Virus record (IMG/VR): IMGVR_UViG_3300009788_000107
Location: 1-63,572 of that record
Strand: one strand, 5' to 3'
DNA length: 63,572 nt
DNA from: a virus
This document shows, one piece after another, positions 48,469-56,304 of this stretch. How positions within the stretch are numbered: position 1 is the stretch's first letter; every line of letters starts with the position of its first letter. The notes below the pieces were generated by a model. That model searched no databases. It worked only from the letters and a program-made list of their open reading frames with translations, and had not been told where the DNA came from. Both the position numbers and the translations under genes were made by a program.

Positions 48469-48908
48469 ACCGGGACCGCTCCCGTCGATCGAATCACCGA
48501 TCGGATCTCGAACCACATCTCATCCCCGAAGATCTGGAGCGCTTCCTTCGTCTTCGCGTTCAGCGCCGCAGTCGCGAACGGTTGCGGTCCGTGGTGAATC
48601 GTTCCGCGCTCTTGGAACAGACCGTGGAACGCGCCCTTCCCTGGACCGACCGCGACCGTCGCGTCGGTCGACCCTCGACGAGCGCGGACCGTGGAGATCG
48701 TCATACTCCCCGCCAGGCGAACGCGTCCCTCGCGGAGCGGCTCTCTCCCCCGAGGCGCGTTCCGTCCCATCTGATCGCGGATCGGTTCGGCGGCGAGCTT
48801 CAGTGCCTCGATCTGTTTCTTCCGCGCTGTCGCCAGCGGGAGGCGCGCCAGGTTCTCCGCGAGACCCTTGACGCCTTCGACCCGAAGTCCTCGCACTACG
48901 AATGCCAT
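48465..48908 (-). CDS. HK97 gp10-like neck protein
   Basis: This 147-residue protein from ATG 48908 has LRVEGVKGLAENLARLPLA, QIEALKLAAEPIRDQMGRNA, VGPGKGAFHGLFQERGTIHH and PFATAALNAKTKEAL, the hallmarks of HK97 gp10-type head-tail joining proteins. Confidence 0.8.
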   Translation of the reverse strand: MAFVVRGLRVEGVKGLAENLARLPLATARKKQIEALKLAAEPIRDQMGRNAPRGREPLREGRVRLAGSMTISTVRARRGSTDATVAVGPGKGAFHGLFQERGTIHHGPQPFATAALNAKTKEALQIFGDEMWFEIRSVIRSTGAVPV

Positions 48909-48913
48909 TCCCG

Positions 48914-49294
48914 CTACGCCTCGATCCTTCCCTTCGCGATCGTCTCGATCTCGATCCCGTGTCTCATGCTCCACATTTCGATCGGCGCTACTCGAACGAT
49001 GTCATAGATCCTTGACCGATGAACGATCCGGAACTCCTTCTGGACGTCAATCAGATCGGGGTCGAGATCCTCTCGGTACCACGTTTGCCACATTGTATCG
49101 AAGGGCGATGAGAGCTGGCCCGCCGAAAACCGTTCGTCGCCGCGAAGATCGACCTTCCGCGCCATCACGTCGAACGAGTCGACCCAGACGTCGGTAGGGA
49201 ACCCGCCGCTCCCCGTGACGCTCGTCTGTGTTTGAAACGTGATCACCCTGTTGAGTTCTCCAGGGTTGATTGGTTTCAGTCTCATCTTCGCCAT
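48914..49294 (-). CDS. Head-tail adaptor protein
   Basis: This 126-residue protein matches phage head-tail joining proteins: INPGELNRVITFQTQTSVTG, GGFPTDVW, ARKVDLRGDERF and FRIVHRSRIYDIVRVAP. It follows the gp6-like connector and ends in TAG. Confidence 0.8.
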   Translation of the reverse strand: MAKMRLKPINPGELNRVITFQTQTSVTGSGGFPTDVWVDSFDVMARKVDLRGDERFSAGQLSSPFDTMWQTWYREDLDPDLIDVQKEFRIVHRSRIYDIVRVAPIEMWSMRHGIEIETIAKGRIEA

Positions 49295-49307
49295 AGTGAT
49301 CGCCTCT

Positions 49308-49934
49308 CTAGTGGAGCTTGTACCTCCACCAGAGATTCTCCGCGCTGATCACGGCCGGGTGTTGGAAGACGTCCTGAAGCGATTGCTTCCGCTGAACGTA
49401 TAGCTCGCCGATAATCAGTTTCATTCCGTGTTTGATCGTAGCCGGGACCGCCTTCCCGTTGTCGCCGTACCCACACTTGAACGTGACCTTCACAGCGTCC
49501 TGTTCGCCGCGAACGGTCGGCCAGGTGAGACCCCAGGCCGGACGGATTCGCGCTCGTGGCGGTCGGATCGCGTTGCTATTGGCGGTCGTCTGGCCGGAGA
49601 CCTTGTACTCTGCCGCCGCCCAGGTGACGAGCGCCCCGGTCGTGTCGATATATTCGATCGTCGTGATCGACTGGAGCGGCGGAAGCGGGACGGTGATCTG
49701 GTGTCGAGGGAAGCGGTCGAGGAACAGTACCCAGTCCTGAGTAATCAGCGGCCGACGAAGGAACCCCTCCGCGTGTTCTCGCGCCACTTTGATCAGGCCT
49801 TGAAAGTACGCGTGTTCGTCGGCGTCCGAGATCAGGCGAACGTGTTCGTCGCGAGCCTCGTCGACCTCCATTGGCTCGGCGGTCGGTTCGGTGAGTTGCT
49901 CGAGTCTCCAGGGCACGTCCCCGTTTATTCTCAT
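49308..49934 (-). CDS. gp6-like head-tail connector
   Basis: This 208-residue protein has the gp6 connector pattern: LISDADEHAYFQGLIKVARE, HAEGFLRRPLITQDWVLFLD, VPLPPLQSITTIEYIDTTGA and ATIKHGMKLIIGELY. It caps the portal below. It lies after the glycan island rather than directly after the capsid gene. It ends in TAG. Confidence 0.85.
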   Translation of the reverse strand: MRINGDVPWRLEQLTEPTAEPMEVDEARDEHVRLISDADEHAYFQGLIKVAREHAEGFLRRPLITQDWVLFLDRFPRHQITVPLPPLQSITTIEYIDTTGALVTWAAAEYKVSGQTTANSNAIRPPRARIRPAWGLTWPTVRGEQDAVKVTFKCGYGDNGKAVPATIKHGMKLIIGELYVQRKQSLQDVFQHPAVISAENLWWRYKLH

Positions 49935-50872
49935 GAGCTGTCCCCTTCGATAGGAGTCGGACCAGGTGGACCTCCTGGTGTCTCAGACGTCGTCGAGCGC
50001 TCCGCGACCGCGCCGCCTGGCGGTTGTCGAGGCCGTCTCGGTTTCTTTACCTGGCGCGGGACCGGCGCGCCTGGCGCGTCTCCGGCGACCAGGTGTCGGA
50101 ACTCGGCGACGACCTGGTCGGGCGAAATCCCCGTCATGGCTTTGTAACAGTGATCGCAGTCAAGCCACGATCCGCACGGCGTACCGGGGAGGTCCGAGAC
50201 GATATTGAAATGGTTCGGATACCCCAGGTGTTCGGCGCTCGTACACCCGCCGAAGATCACGACGGCCGGAACGCCGAGCGCGGCGGCGGCGTGATGATAG
50301 CCGCCGTCAGATCCGAGGAGACCCTTCGACGCGGCGATGAATCCGCAGGCCGTCCGAAAGTCGCACTCGATCGACTCGACGCCTTTCATCGGCCGCTGTT
50401 TCGAGTACGTGAGCTGAACGAGCTTCACGTCGTCGCGGAGCTGGCGAGCGACTTCCATGTACTGTCCCCACGGCCAGCGCCGATTGTTCGAGGCGTTAAA
50501 CTTCGTGTTCGGCTCGAACACGTAGAAGTCCCCGCTCTCCGCAAGGTCACGTCCCGGTTGCGCGTACGGTTCGATCGACAGCTCGCCGACGTGGTCTTGC
50601 GCTTTCCAGTCCGCCCACCGCCAGCCGGTTTTTCGCGTGAAGGGATACTGAATATACGGCCGACAGTTCGGACCGTTCCTCACGCGGACATACTTCACGC
50701 CGCGCTCCTGGTCCCCAGGCTGGAGGATGTACGAGAGACCTTCCCACAGCTCATGATACCGAATGGTCGAGCGCTCTCCACAGAGCGCGATCTTCATCGT
50801 CGAATCCGCGAGCTTCGCGTGTTCGTCCCTCGCGTGTCCCGACGCCATGATCTCATCGCCATATCCCATCAT
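49931..50872 (-). CDS. GT-B glycosyltransferase (family 9-like)
   Basis: This 313-residue protein starts at ATG 50872 (GAGGAGAACGA upstream). FVFEPNTKFNASNNRR-like, KGLLGSDGGYHHAAAALGVP, AVVIFGGCTSAEHLGYPNHF and IVSDLPGTPCGSWLDCDHCY are close to the C-terminal half of heptosyltransferase-type (GT9) enzymes. The C-terminal 60 residues are Pro/Gly-rich. It would transfer a sugar from a nucleotide donor. Confidence 0.75.
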   Translation of the reverse strand: MMGYGDEIMASGHARDEHAKLADSTMKIALCGERSTIRYHELWEGLSYILQPGDQERGVKYVRVRNGPNCRPYIQYPFTRKTGWRWADWKAQDHVGELSIEPYAQPGRDLAESGDFYVFEPNTKFNASNNRRWPWGQYMEVARQLRDDVKLVQLTYSKQRPMKGVESIECDFRTACGFIAASKGLLGSDGGYHHAAAALGVPAVVIFGGCTSAEHLGYPNHFNIVSDLPGTPCGSWLDCDHCYKAMTGISPDQVVAEFRHLVAGDAPGAPVPRQVKKPRRPRQPPGGAVAERSTTSETPGGPPGPTPIEGDSS

Positions 50873-50892
50873 TCGTTCTCCTCGTTCGTCCG

Positions 50893-51573
50893 TTACCACT
50901 TCATCAGATAGTCGCCGCTCATCACTGAGACCTTCCGAGCGCCGAGGCCTTCGAGGAACGTGACCGCGTCGGTCGTACCGATTCCGTAGCGGTCCGCGTG
51001 TCCTGGTTTCTGTTCGACGAGAACGACCGGCCGCTCGCGCTGAAGCGTCTCCGTCGCGCCTTCGAGAACGAACCGTTCGTATCCCTCACAGTCGATCTTG
51101 AGGAACCCGATCCCCGTAAGCTCGAAGCTGTCGAGCGTCTTCACGTCGACGGCGTCGCCCTGGTTCCCGTTCGCGTTCGGGTCGACGTACGTGTGTCCGG
51201 AGCTTCCCGCGTGTCGCTTCATCACCGCGACCCCGCCGTCGTGAGGCCCGAGCGCGACCTCGAAGAGACACGGCGTCGCGACGCGCTTCGGGTTCAGCTC
51301 CGGCGCGAGGTTCGCTTTCCAGCATTCGCGATGCTCCGCGATCGGCTCGAAACAAAACACGTTCTCCTGAAAGAACTTCACGAGCTGGATCGTCCACAGG
51401 CCGACGTGAGACCCGACGTCGATCGCGTTCCTCCGGTTCGTGATATGTCCCTGAGCCGCCGTCCACTTCTGGAACTGGTACGCGCCGCGCCCGTCGACCT
51501 TCGGCATGCGCTCGATCATGTCGACCAAGTGAACCTCGCCGTCCGGTAAGTAGATCCCGCGACATTCGATCAC
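50893..51573 (-). CDS. FkbM-family methyltransferase
   Basis: GTG 51573 overlaps the upstream stop (GTGA); the product has 226 residues. RRNAIDVGSHVGLWTIQLVK is the SAM-binding motif; VFCFEPIAEHRECWKANLA and FLKIDCEGYERFVLEGA are the FkbM signatures. Such enzymes methylate sugars (O-methylation) in glycan clusters. Confidence 0.8.
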   Translation of the reverse strand: MIECRGIYLPDGEVHLVDMIERMPKVDGRGAYQFQKWTAAQGHITNRRNAIDVGSHVGLWTIQLVKFFQENVFCFEPIAEHRECWKANLAPELNPKRVATPCLFEVALGPHDGGVAVMKRHAGSSGHTYVDPNANGNQGDAVDVKTLDSFELTGIGFLKIDCEGYERFVLEGATETLQRERPVVLVEQKPGHADRYGIGTTDAVTFLEGLGARKVSVMSGDYLMKW

Positions 51574-51923
51574 GACGGCCCCCCGTTGATCTTCGCGATG
51601 AGCGCGGCGCGCTGGTCGTTCAGGACTTGGATCCCGAGCGCGACGTCGAGAACTTCCCGTTCGTCCAGCTCCAGCGGTTTCGTCGCGGCGCGGAACGCAC
51701 GTATCCGATCCTCGAAGGCCCACAGCTCCCCGTTGATCGCGGCGAGCGCGAGATAGTCCTCGAACTGAAACGCCGAGTCTCGAAGCGCCTCCGCGATCGC
51801 CAGGATGAGCTGACCGCGCTCCTCAAGATAGGCGGCGGTCGACTTGTGAAAGAGCTTCAGCGTGATCACCGACAGCCGGTCGGCCAGCTCGCCGGGTCCA
51901 GGGTTCAGGAGTCGACCGGCCAT
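51570..51923 (-). CDS. Small glycan-cluster protein (DUF6165-like)
   Basis: This 117-residue protein has GELADRLSVITLKLFHKSTA, ALAAINGELWAFEDRIRAF and EREVLDVALGIQVLNDQRAA. Helical proteins with this ADRLS...LW..EDRIR pattern are frequent among sugar-transfer genes in bacteria and phages. The role is unknown. Overlaps on both sides show it is part of the island. Confidence 0.55.
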   Translation of the reverse strand: MAGRLLNPGPGELADRLSVITLKLFHKSTAAYLEERGQLILAIAEALRDSAFQFEDYLALAAINGELWAFEDRIRAFRAATKPLELDEREVLDVALGIQVLNDQRAALIAKINGGPS

Positions 51924-52666
51924 CAGTACGCGATCTCCTCGACCTGGTCGGCGACGGCGTGAAACTCGTCGACGAGCCAGCGGTCGGTTTGGCGGAACTC
52001 GCCGGTCCGAGGCGAACCGAGGGTGAAGTGAGCGATCGCGACGTCGTCGGTCGGTTCACTCACGCCGATCAGATAGTTCCAGCGGAACGGAAGCGAGCCG
52101 ATGAGGTTGTCGTCGGCGAGCCAGCCGAACCCGTGAAGCGTCCGACCCGGCCAGGTGTTCACGACCGGCCGCGAGAGACACCGGTTCGCCGGGTGTCCGC
52201 AGTTGATCAGCATCACGCTCGACCAGTTCTTTCGAGCGTAGTAGCTCTGAGCATGCCCGCCCTTCTTCCGGTCGACGCCGTGATCGTGAATATGCGGAAC
52301 ACACATGATCGCGTATCGGTCGTCGGCCAGGGTGAACAGCTCGGCCAGGTCACGGCGAAACAACACGTCTTGATCCGCGAAAAACGCCCATCCCTGGAAG
52401 TCGCAGAGGAGAGGAATCAGGAACCGTGAGATCGCGAACCCGGTCGACATAGGCGCGTCGCTGATCTCGTCGAACAGCGCGGTCGGTCCGCCTGGAATGT
52501 CCGGCTCGACGACTCGCGTCGGCCGCGTGTAGAGTCCTCGGCGTTGCATGTCCGCCAGCTCGATCGGTTCGATCGTCGGCGCGTTCGGGGACGTGTCCTG
52601 AATCGAGCGAACCGCGACGTCGAAGTCGAGCTGTTCGCCTGTGTCGTGTCCAATAAAGAGTCTCAT
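51923..52666 (-). CDS. GT-A glycosyltransferase (GT8-like)
   Basis: This 247-residue protein has LFIGHDTGEQLDFDVAVRSI, a substrate-binding start; GFAISRFLIPLLCDFQGWAF and FADQDVLFRRDLAELF supply the DxD metal site; later GWLADDNLIGSLPFRWNYLI. It fits GT-A sugar transferases of the GT8 kind. ACGGATGAG at its start again carries the recurring GACGGA motif. Confidence 0.7.
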   Translation of the reverse strand: MRLFIGHDTGEQLDFDVAVRSIQDTSPNAPTIEPIELADMQRRGLYTRPTRVVEPDIPGGPTALFDEISDAPMSTGFAISRFLIPLLCDFQGWAFFADQDVLFRRDLAELFTLADDRYAIMCVPHIHDHGVDRKKGGHAQSYYARKNWSSVMLINCGHPANRCLSRPVVNTWPGRTLHGFGWLADDNLIGSLPFRWNYLIGVSEPTDDVAIAHFTLGSPRTGEFRQTDRWLVDEFHAVADQVEEIAY

Positions 52667-52669
52667 CCG

Positions 52670-53509
52670 TCAGTGTCCCCCAATCTTCCGCCAGGTCGTC
52701 CCGTTCCGGATCTCGCTGAGCGTCCACTGTTGCGACGCGAGCTGGATCATGAGGCGCTCCCGATGTTGCGGGTACATCGGATCCTCGATACGGCTGAGAT
52801 CGTGAAGGCTCAGGTCGTGAGCCGCCGACTCCTCCGACAGGGTGAAGCTCGGCACGCCTTGGATCAGCGCGTCGAGCGCGGAGGCGCTGGAGTACGTGAC
52901 ACAGGCCCAACAGTCCGCTAGATGATGCTCGATCGGATGCTGGTCCCGGTCGTTGAGACTCCAGGGTTTCCAGCGAATCCGAATCGGTCGGTCGGTGTGT
53001 TCCTGAAGTTCCGCGACCACGCGGCGCGTCCAGGCGTCGGCGCTCTCCTCGCCTCGAAGCTGAAAGTGAAGCGGCGAGTTCGGACAGACCAGAATGTGAT
53101 CCCCGTACATGCGCCACTCGCGGATCGTGCGGCGGTGAACGAGCCAGCGATCCATACAGCCGGGATCGGTCCCGTGATACTGGAAGTCGTTCCTCGTGAC
53201 GCGGAAGAACCGCTTCCGGCTGAAGTAGCCGTGATCGCCATAGTAGAAGGTCCGCCGCTGGTCCCGCGCCTTCTTCACGAGCGGAAAGATCCGAGGCGAC
53301 GGGAAGAGCGCGATCGGCGGCGGTCGCTCGCCGCGTCCTGCGTCCCCGAGGACGGCGTCGACGTCGAGCGGTCCGAGCTGTTCGCCCTCCGGAGGCGTGA
53401 GGTCGACGAGCTGAGCCGCCTCGTCCCTCAGGCCCGCCACGAACGCCGCGCCGAACTTCGGCGACGTCGGCGACCGACCCGAATCGACGAACGTGATCGG
53501 CAGGGTCAC
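52670..53509 (-). CDS. Glycosyltransferase/capsule-synthesis-like protein
   Basis: This 279-residue protein has FYYGDHGYFSRKRFFRVTRN, YGDHILVCPNSPLHF, RPIRIRWKPWSLNDRDQHPI and TYSSASALDALIQGVPSFTL. The last motif resembles the donor-site region of capsule polysaccharide transferases (GT-B). Similar proteins occur in phage glycan clusters. Substrate unknown. Confidence 0.6.
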   Translation of the reverse strand: MTLPITFVDSGRSPTSPKFGAAFVAGLRDEAAQLVDLTPPEGEQLGPLDVDAVLGDAGRGERPPPIALFPSPRIFPLVKKARDQRRTFYYGDHGYFSRKRFFRVTRNDFQYHGTDPGCMDRWLVHRRTIREWRMYGDHILVCPNSPLHFQLRGEESADAWTRRVVAELQEHTDRPIRIRWKPWSLNDRDQHPIEHHLADCWACVTYSSASALDALIQGVPSFTLSEESAAHDLSLHDLSRIEDPMYPQHRERLMIQLASQQWTLSEIRNGTTWRKIGGH

Positions 53510-54135
53510 GGAAGCGCCTCTTCGAGACTCATCTCGTCGAAACAGTGAAGCGCCGTCTCGCGGGTCGCGTTCACGACCGAGACGTTCAGCCGCTTGAGGT
53601 CGTCGAGCATCCCCTCGAACTCAGGGATGAACCGCTGCGTGATCGGCGCGGTGTTCCAGGGGTGACGACCGAAGAAGTGATGTTTGTTGTACGTGTGTTG
53701 CATGTCGTACCCCAGGAGGACGATCCGTGACCCTCCTAAGTGGACAGCGACATTCATCGCCTGGTATCCCGAGTTCTTCCCCGTCCGTACCATCGAAGGG
53801 TCGGTGTCGAGTCCTGTTGCCCCGCCGTTCGCGAGCTGTATCACGTCGGCGTACGGCCACTGATCCCGGCCGTAGTCTTTCGCCTTCGCGAGATCGTTCT
53901 TCGTCTGGACCATGCTGATCTTGAGACCAGCAAAGTCCGGAAGGCCTTTGTGGTACACCCACCACTTCGCGTCGTAGGCGTAACACGCATCGGCGAACGG
54001 AGCGAGTCGAACCGAGTCCTTCACGACCAAGACACGCGCTCGACCTCGGAGGTATTCACAATCCTCCGAGGTCAAGCTCGGTCCAGGTGCTACACAGACG
54101 ATCGTCGAACCCGGCCAGAGCCGGGGAACGATCAT
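53506..54135 (-). CDS. MptE-like/DUF115 protein
   Basis: This 209-residue protein has IVCVAPGPSLTSEDCEYLRG, VVKDSVRLAPFADACYAYDA, TGKNSGYQAMNVAVHLGGSR and IVLLGYDMQHTYNKHHFFG, the motif series of the MptE-like (DUF115) family common in phage and flagellin-glycosylation clusters. These are thought to make or transfer sugar/nucleotide derivatives. It is the first gene of the glycan island. Confidence 0.65.
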   Translation of the reverse strand: MIVPRLWPGSTIVCVAPGPSLTSEDCEYLRGRARVLVVKDSVRLAPFADACYAYDAKWWVYHKGLPDFAGLKISMVQTKNDLAKAKDYGRDQWPYADVIQLANGGATGLDTDPSMVRTGKNSGYQAMNVAVHLGGSRIVLLGYDMQHTYNKHHFFGRHPWNTAPITQRFIPEFEGMLDDLKRLNVSVVNATRETALHCFDEMSLEEALP

Positions 54136-54137
54136 CG

Positions 54138-54593
54138 CTAGGTGACGACTTCAGCAACGTCCGAGCTATCGGCTCCAGGCTGATAGCGCCGGTCGAACTG
54201 TTGCACGAGTGCGGAGACGTCCGACGTCGCCACAGCGACGGTAACCGTCAGCCGGAAGAAGTCGAACCCACCCTCGACGTCCAGCTCCTCGGTCGCCAGG
54301 TTGATCTGTGCGACCTTGCTCGCGTCGTTCGGTGAGTCGATATCCGTAAGCTGCGTGATCGCCTTCCCTGTGATGTCCTTCGCTCCAGCGCCGCCCGAGG
54401 TCGTCGCCTGTTCCAGCTTCGCGTCGATCGTCGCGTCCGTTCCGAGGACGCCGGTCTGAACCGTCGCGAGGTAGTTGTGAGCGTTCGCCGCGTTGATCCA
54501 CGCGGACGAAACTGCTCCCGCTGCGTGTGCGTCCGGATCGATCTTGCCAACGTACTTGGCTCGATCCGACGGTTTCACATTCACGTCGCCCAT
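54138..54593 (-). CDS. Probable capsid decoration/head protein
   Basis: This 151-residue protein follows the capsid gene. RAKYVGKIDPDAHAAGAVSS, AWINAANAHNYLATVQTGV, DAKLEQATTSGGAGAKDITG and EELDVEGGFDFFRLTVTVAV match a widespread phage head-associated protein. A decoration role is inferred. GAAGGAG precedes the ATG. It ends in TAG. Confidence 0.65.
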   Translation of the reverse strand: MGDVNVKPSDRAKYVGKIDPDAHAAGAVSSAWINAANAHNYLATVQTGVLGTDATIDAKLEQATTSGGAGAKDITGKAITQLTDIDSPNDASKVAQINLATEELDVEGGFDFFRLTVTVAVATSDVSALVQQFDRRYQPGADSSDVAEVVT

Positions 54594-54631
54594 GTTGTTT
54601 TCTCCTTCGTATCTTCAGATGAACGAACCAG

Positions 54632-54647
54632 CTTCCCAGGTACCTAG
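54632..54647. promoter_or_regulatory. CTAGGTACCTGG motif after capsid gene
   Basis: On the minus strand, TTTCTAGGTACCTGGG directly follows the capsid TAG. It repeats the 20268-20283 motif base for base and supplies a second in-frame TAG. It could be a binding or processing site between capsid and decoration genes. Confidence 0.35.
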
Positions 54648-54652
54648 AAAAA

Positions 54653-56068
54653 CTAGGCGCGCTCAGCGAGAAGAACCATGTGGGACTTGTTGTCCCCCTT
54701 GTTTGCGACGATCGGCGTCGACAGGAACGGCTGTCCGGCCAGACGGAAGATCCAGCGGAATGCCTGGATGTTGTAATCGAAGAACAGATGAATCGACGTC
54801 GCGAACTGAAGGCCCGCGCTCGGTCCGCCCTTCACAGCCGCGTAGTATCCCGCGCTGTTGATGAGCTGGAGATCGCCGAGGTCGCCCAACGTCTCCGCGT
54901 GCTCCGACCACATGATCGGATAGCCGAGCAGCATCCCGCCTGGCGTGACGGTGAGGCCGGACGTCGGCGACGTCCAGATCGGCTGATCTCCGATCGTCAT
55001 GACAGCGATCTGGGGGAGCGTGTTCCGATTCGCGAGCCAGAAGATCCGAGCGGTGTCGGATCCATCCGTGTGGAGCGCCCCGAACATCTTGAGGACGTTC
55101 GCCGCTTCGATGGTGTCCGCCGCTTGGCTCCCCTCCTTCGCGATGGTGATGGTCCCCGGCGCATTGAACCAACCGAGCGGCTGTCCCGCGCCGGTCCCGG
55201 TGACGATCGCCTCGGACGCCTTGAACCGAATCGCCGCGCCTGCCTGTTGCGTCAGGCGGTTGTTCAGTCGCGGCGCGTCGGCGAGGAGTTCCTCGGTCGC
55301 CAGGACGAACGCGTACAGCTCGTGAAGGCGAACGGTCTCGCGCTTCGTCTCGAGCTGGCTTGGCGTCATCTGTGCCGACTCGGCTCTCCAGCGAGCCTGA
55401 ACGCCAGTCGCGCCCCAGGGCGTGTTCTCGTCCGCCTCGACCTCGACGGAGTTGGAGTTCGTCGGCTCCGGCTGAACCGCCTCCAACATTCCTCCCTCAG
55501 CGAAGATGAGCTGAAAGATTGTGTTCCGGATCTCAGGCGGAACCATGTACCCCTCGGTCGTGTGGCTCTCCTGATGGAAGTTCGTCGGCGCATCGACCCG
55601 CCGCTGATTCCCCTCCAGGTCGCCGTACGCGACAGGTCCGACCGGCTGAGGTCCGGTCCCCGACCACATACGGGTCAGGCGCTCGTCGAGACGCTGGCCC
55701 GCGTTCGGCCGACTGACGTCCCGAACGGCGACCGCGAAGTCCGCCATGTCCGTAAACCCACACATGGGATCATCTTCGCCCCGGTCATGAACCGAGATCA
55801 CTCCGGCCGATCGGTTCGCGGCAGCAGCGGCGGCGGCGTCCGGTCCCGGTCCCCCTGCGCCCGACGCGGCGAGGTCGCGGTCACGCTGAGCGGACCGCTC
55901 GAGGATTGCGATCTCGGATTGGATCTGAGAGATCGCCGCTTCGAGAACTTTGATCTCCTCGGTCTCTTCGGCGGTCATTAGCCGATCTTCGGTTTCGAGC
56001 GCGGCCGTGATTTCTCGGATTCGGCCTTGCTTCTCTCGAAGCTGGTTCTGAAGTCTTTTCAGTCTCAT
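54653..56068 (-). CDS. Major capsid protein (HK97 fold)
   Basis: ATG 56068 follows GGGAGGACAGAGGA. The 471-residue product has a coiled-coil delta domain (residues 1-about 100; LRLKRLQNQLREKQGRIREI-like) followed by the capsid core: VPPEIRNTIFQLIFAEGGML, WGATGVQARWRAESAQMTP, LYAFVLATEELLADAPRLNN and LLGYPIMWSEHAETLGDLGD. The S49 protease upstream should remove the delta domain. The stop is TAG, with another TAG three codons later and a TGA 23 codons on, so amber suppression could extend it. Confidence 0.9.
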   Translation of the reverse strand: MRLKRLQNQLREKQGRIREITAALETEDRLMTAEETEEIKVLEAAISQIQSEIAILERSAQRDRDLAASGAGGPGPDAAAAAAANRSAGVISVHDRGEDDPMCGFTDMADFAVAVRDVSRPNAGQRLDERLTRMWSGTGPQPVGPVAYGDLEGNQRRVDAPTNFHQESHTTEGYMVPPEIRNTIFQLIFAEGGMLEAVQPEPTNSNSVEVEADENTPWGATGVQARWRAESAQMTPSQLETKRETVRLHELYAFVLATEELLADAPRLNNRLTQQAGAAIRFKASEAIVTGTGAGQPLGWFNAPGTITIAKEGSQAADTIEAANVLKMFGALHTDGSDTARIFWLANRNTLPQIAVMTIGDQPIWTSPTSGLTVTPGGMLLGYPIMWSEHAETLGDLGDLQLINSAGYYAAVKGGPSAGLQFATSIHLFFDYNIQAFRWIFRLAGQPFLSTPIVANKGDNKSHMVLLAERA

Positions 56069-56089
56069 TCCTCTGTCCTCCCTGTTGTG

Positions 56090-56116
56090 AGGCGCGTACA
56101 AAAGAAAAACGCGCCT
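56090..56116. other. Hairpin upstream of the capsid gene
   Basis: AGGCGCGT (56090-56097) and ACGCGCCT (56109-56116) form an 8-bp perfect stem with an 11-base A-rich loop on the plus strand (T-rich on the transcribed sense). It lies about 22 bases before the capsid start, just ahead of the ribosome site. It may protect, process or attenuate the transcript. The 236-base gap 56069-56304 is otherwise free of genes. Confidence 0.5.
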
Positions 56117-56304
56117 GAACCGATCGAAAGAAACCCCGAGCCAGCCGAGGGACAGCCAGAGACCCCTCGAATGTCGGAACCACTCACGAACAGCTCAGCC
56201 GCGTTCATCGGAACCGGCCGCTCTGTGTTCACCGATCGTCCGCGCCGCTCATCGGAGGGAGCGAGGCGACCGGCCTGAATCGAATCTCATCGAGCGTATC
56301 ACAC

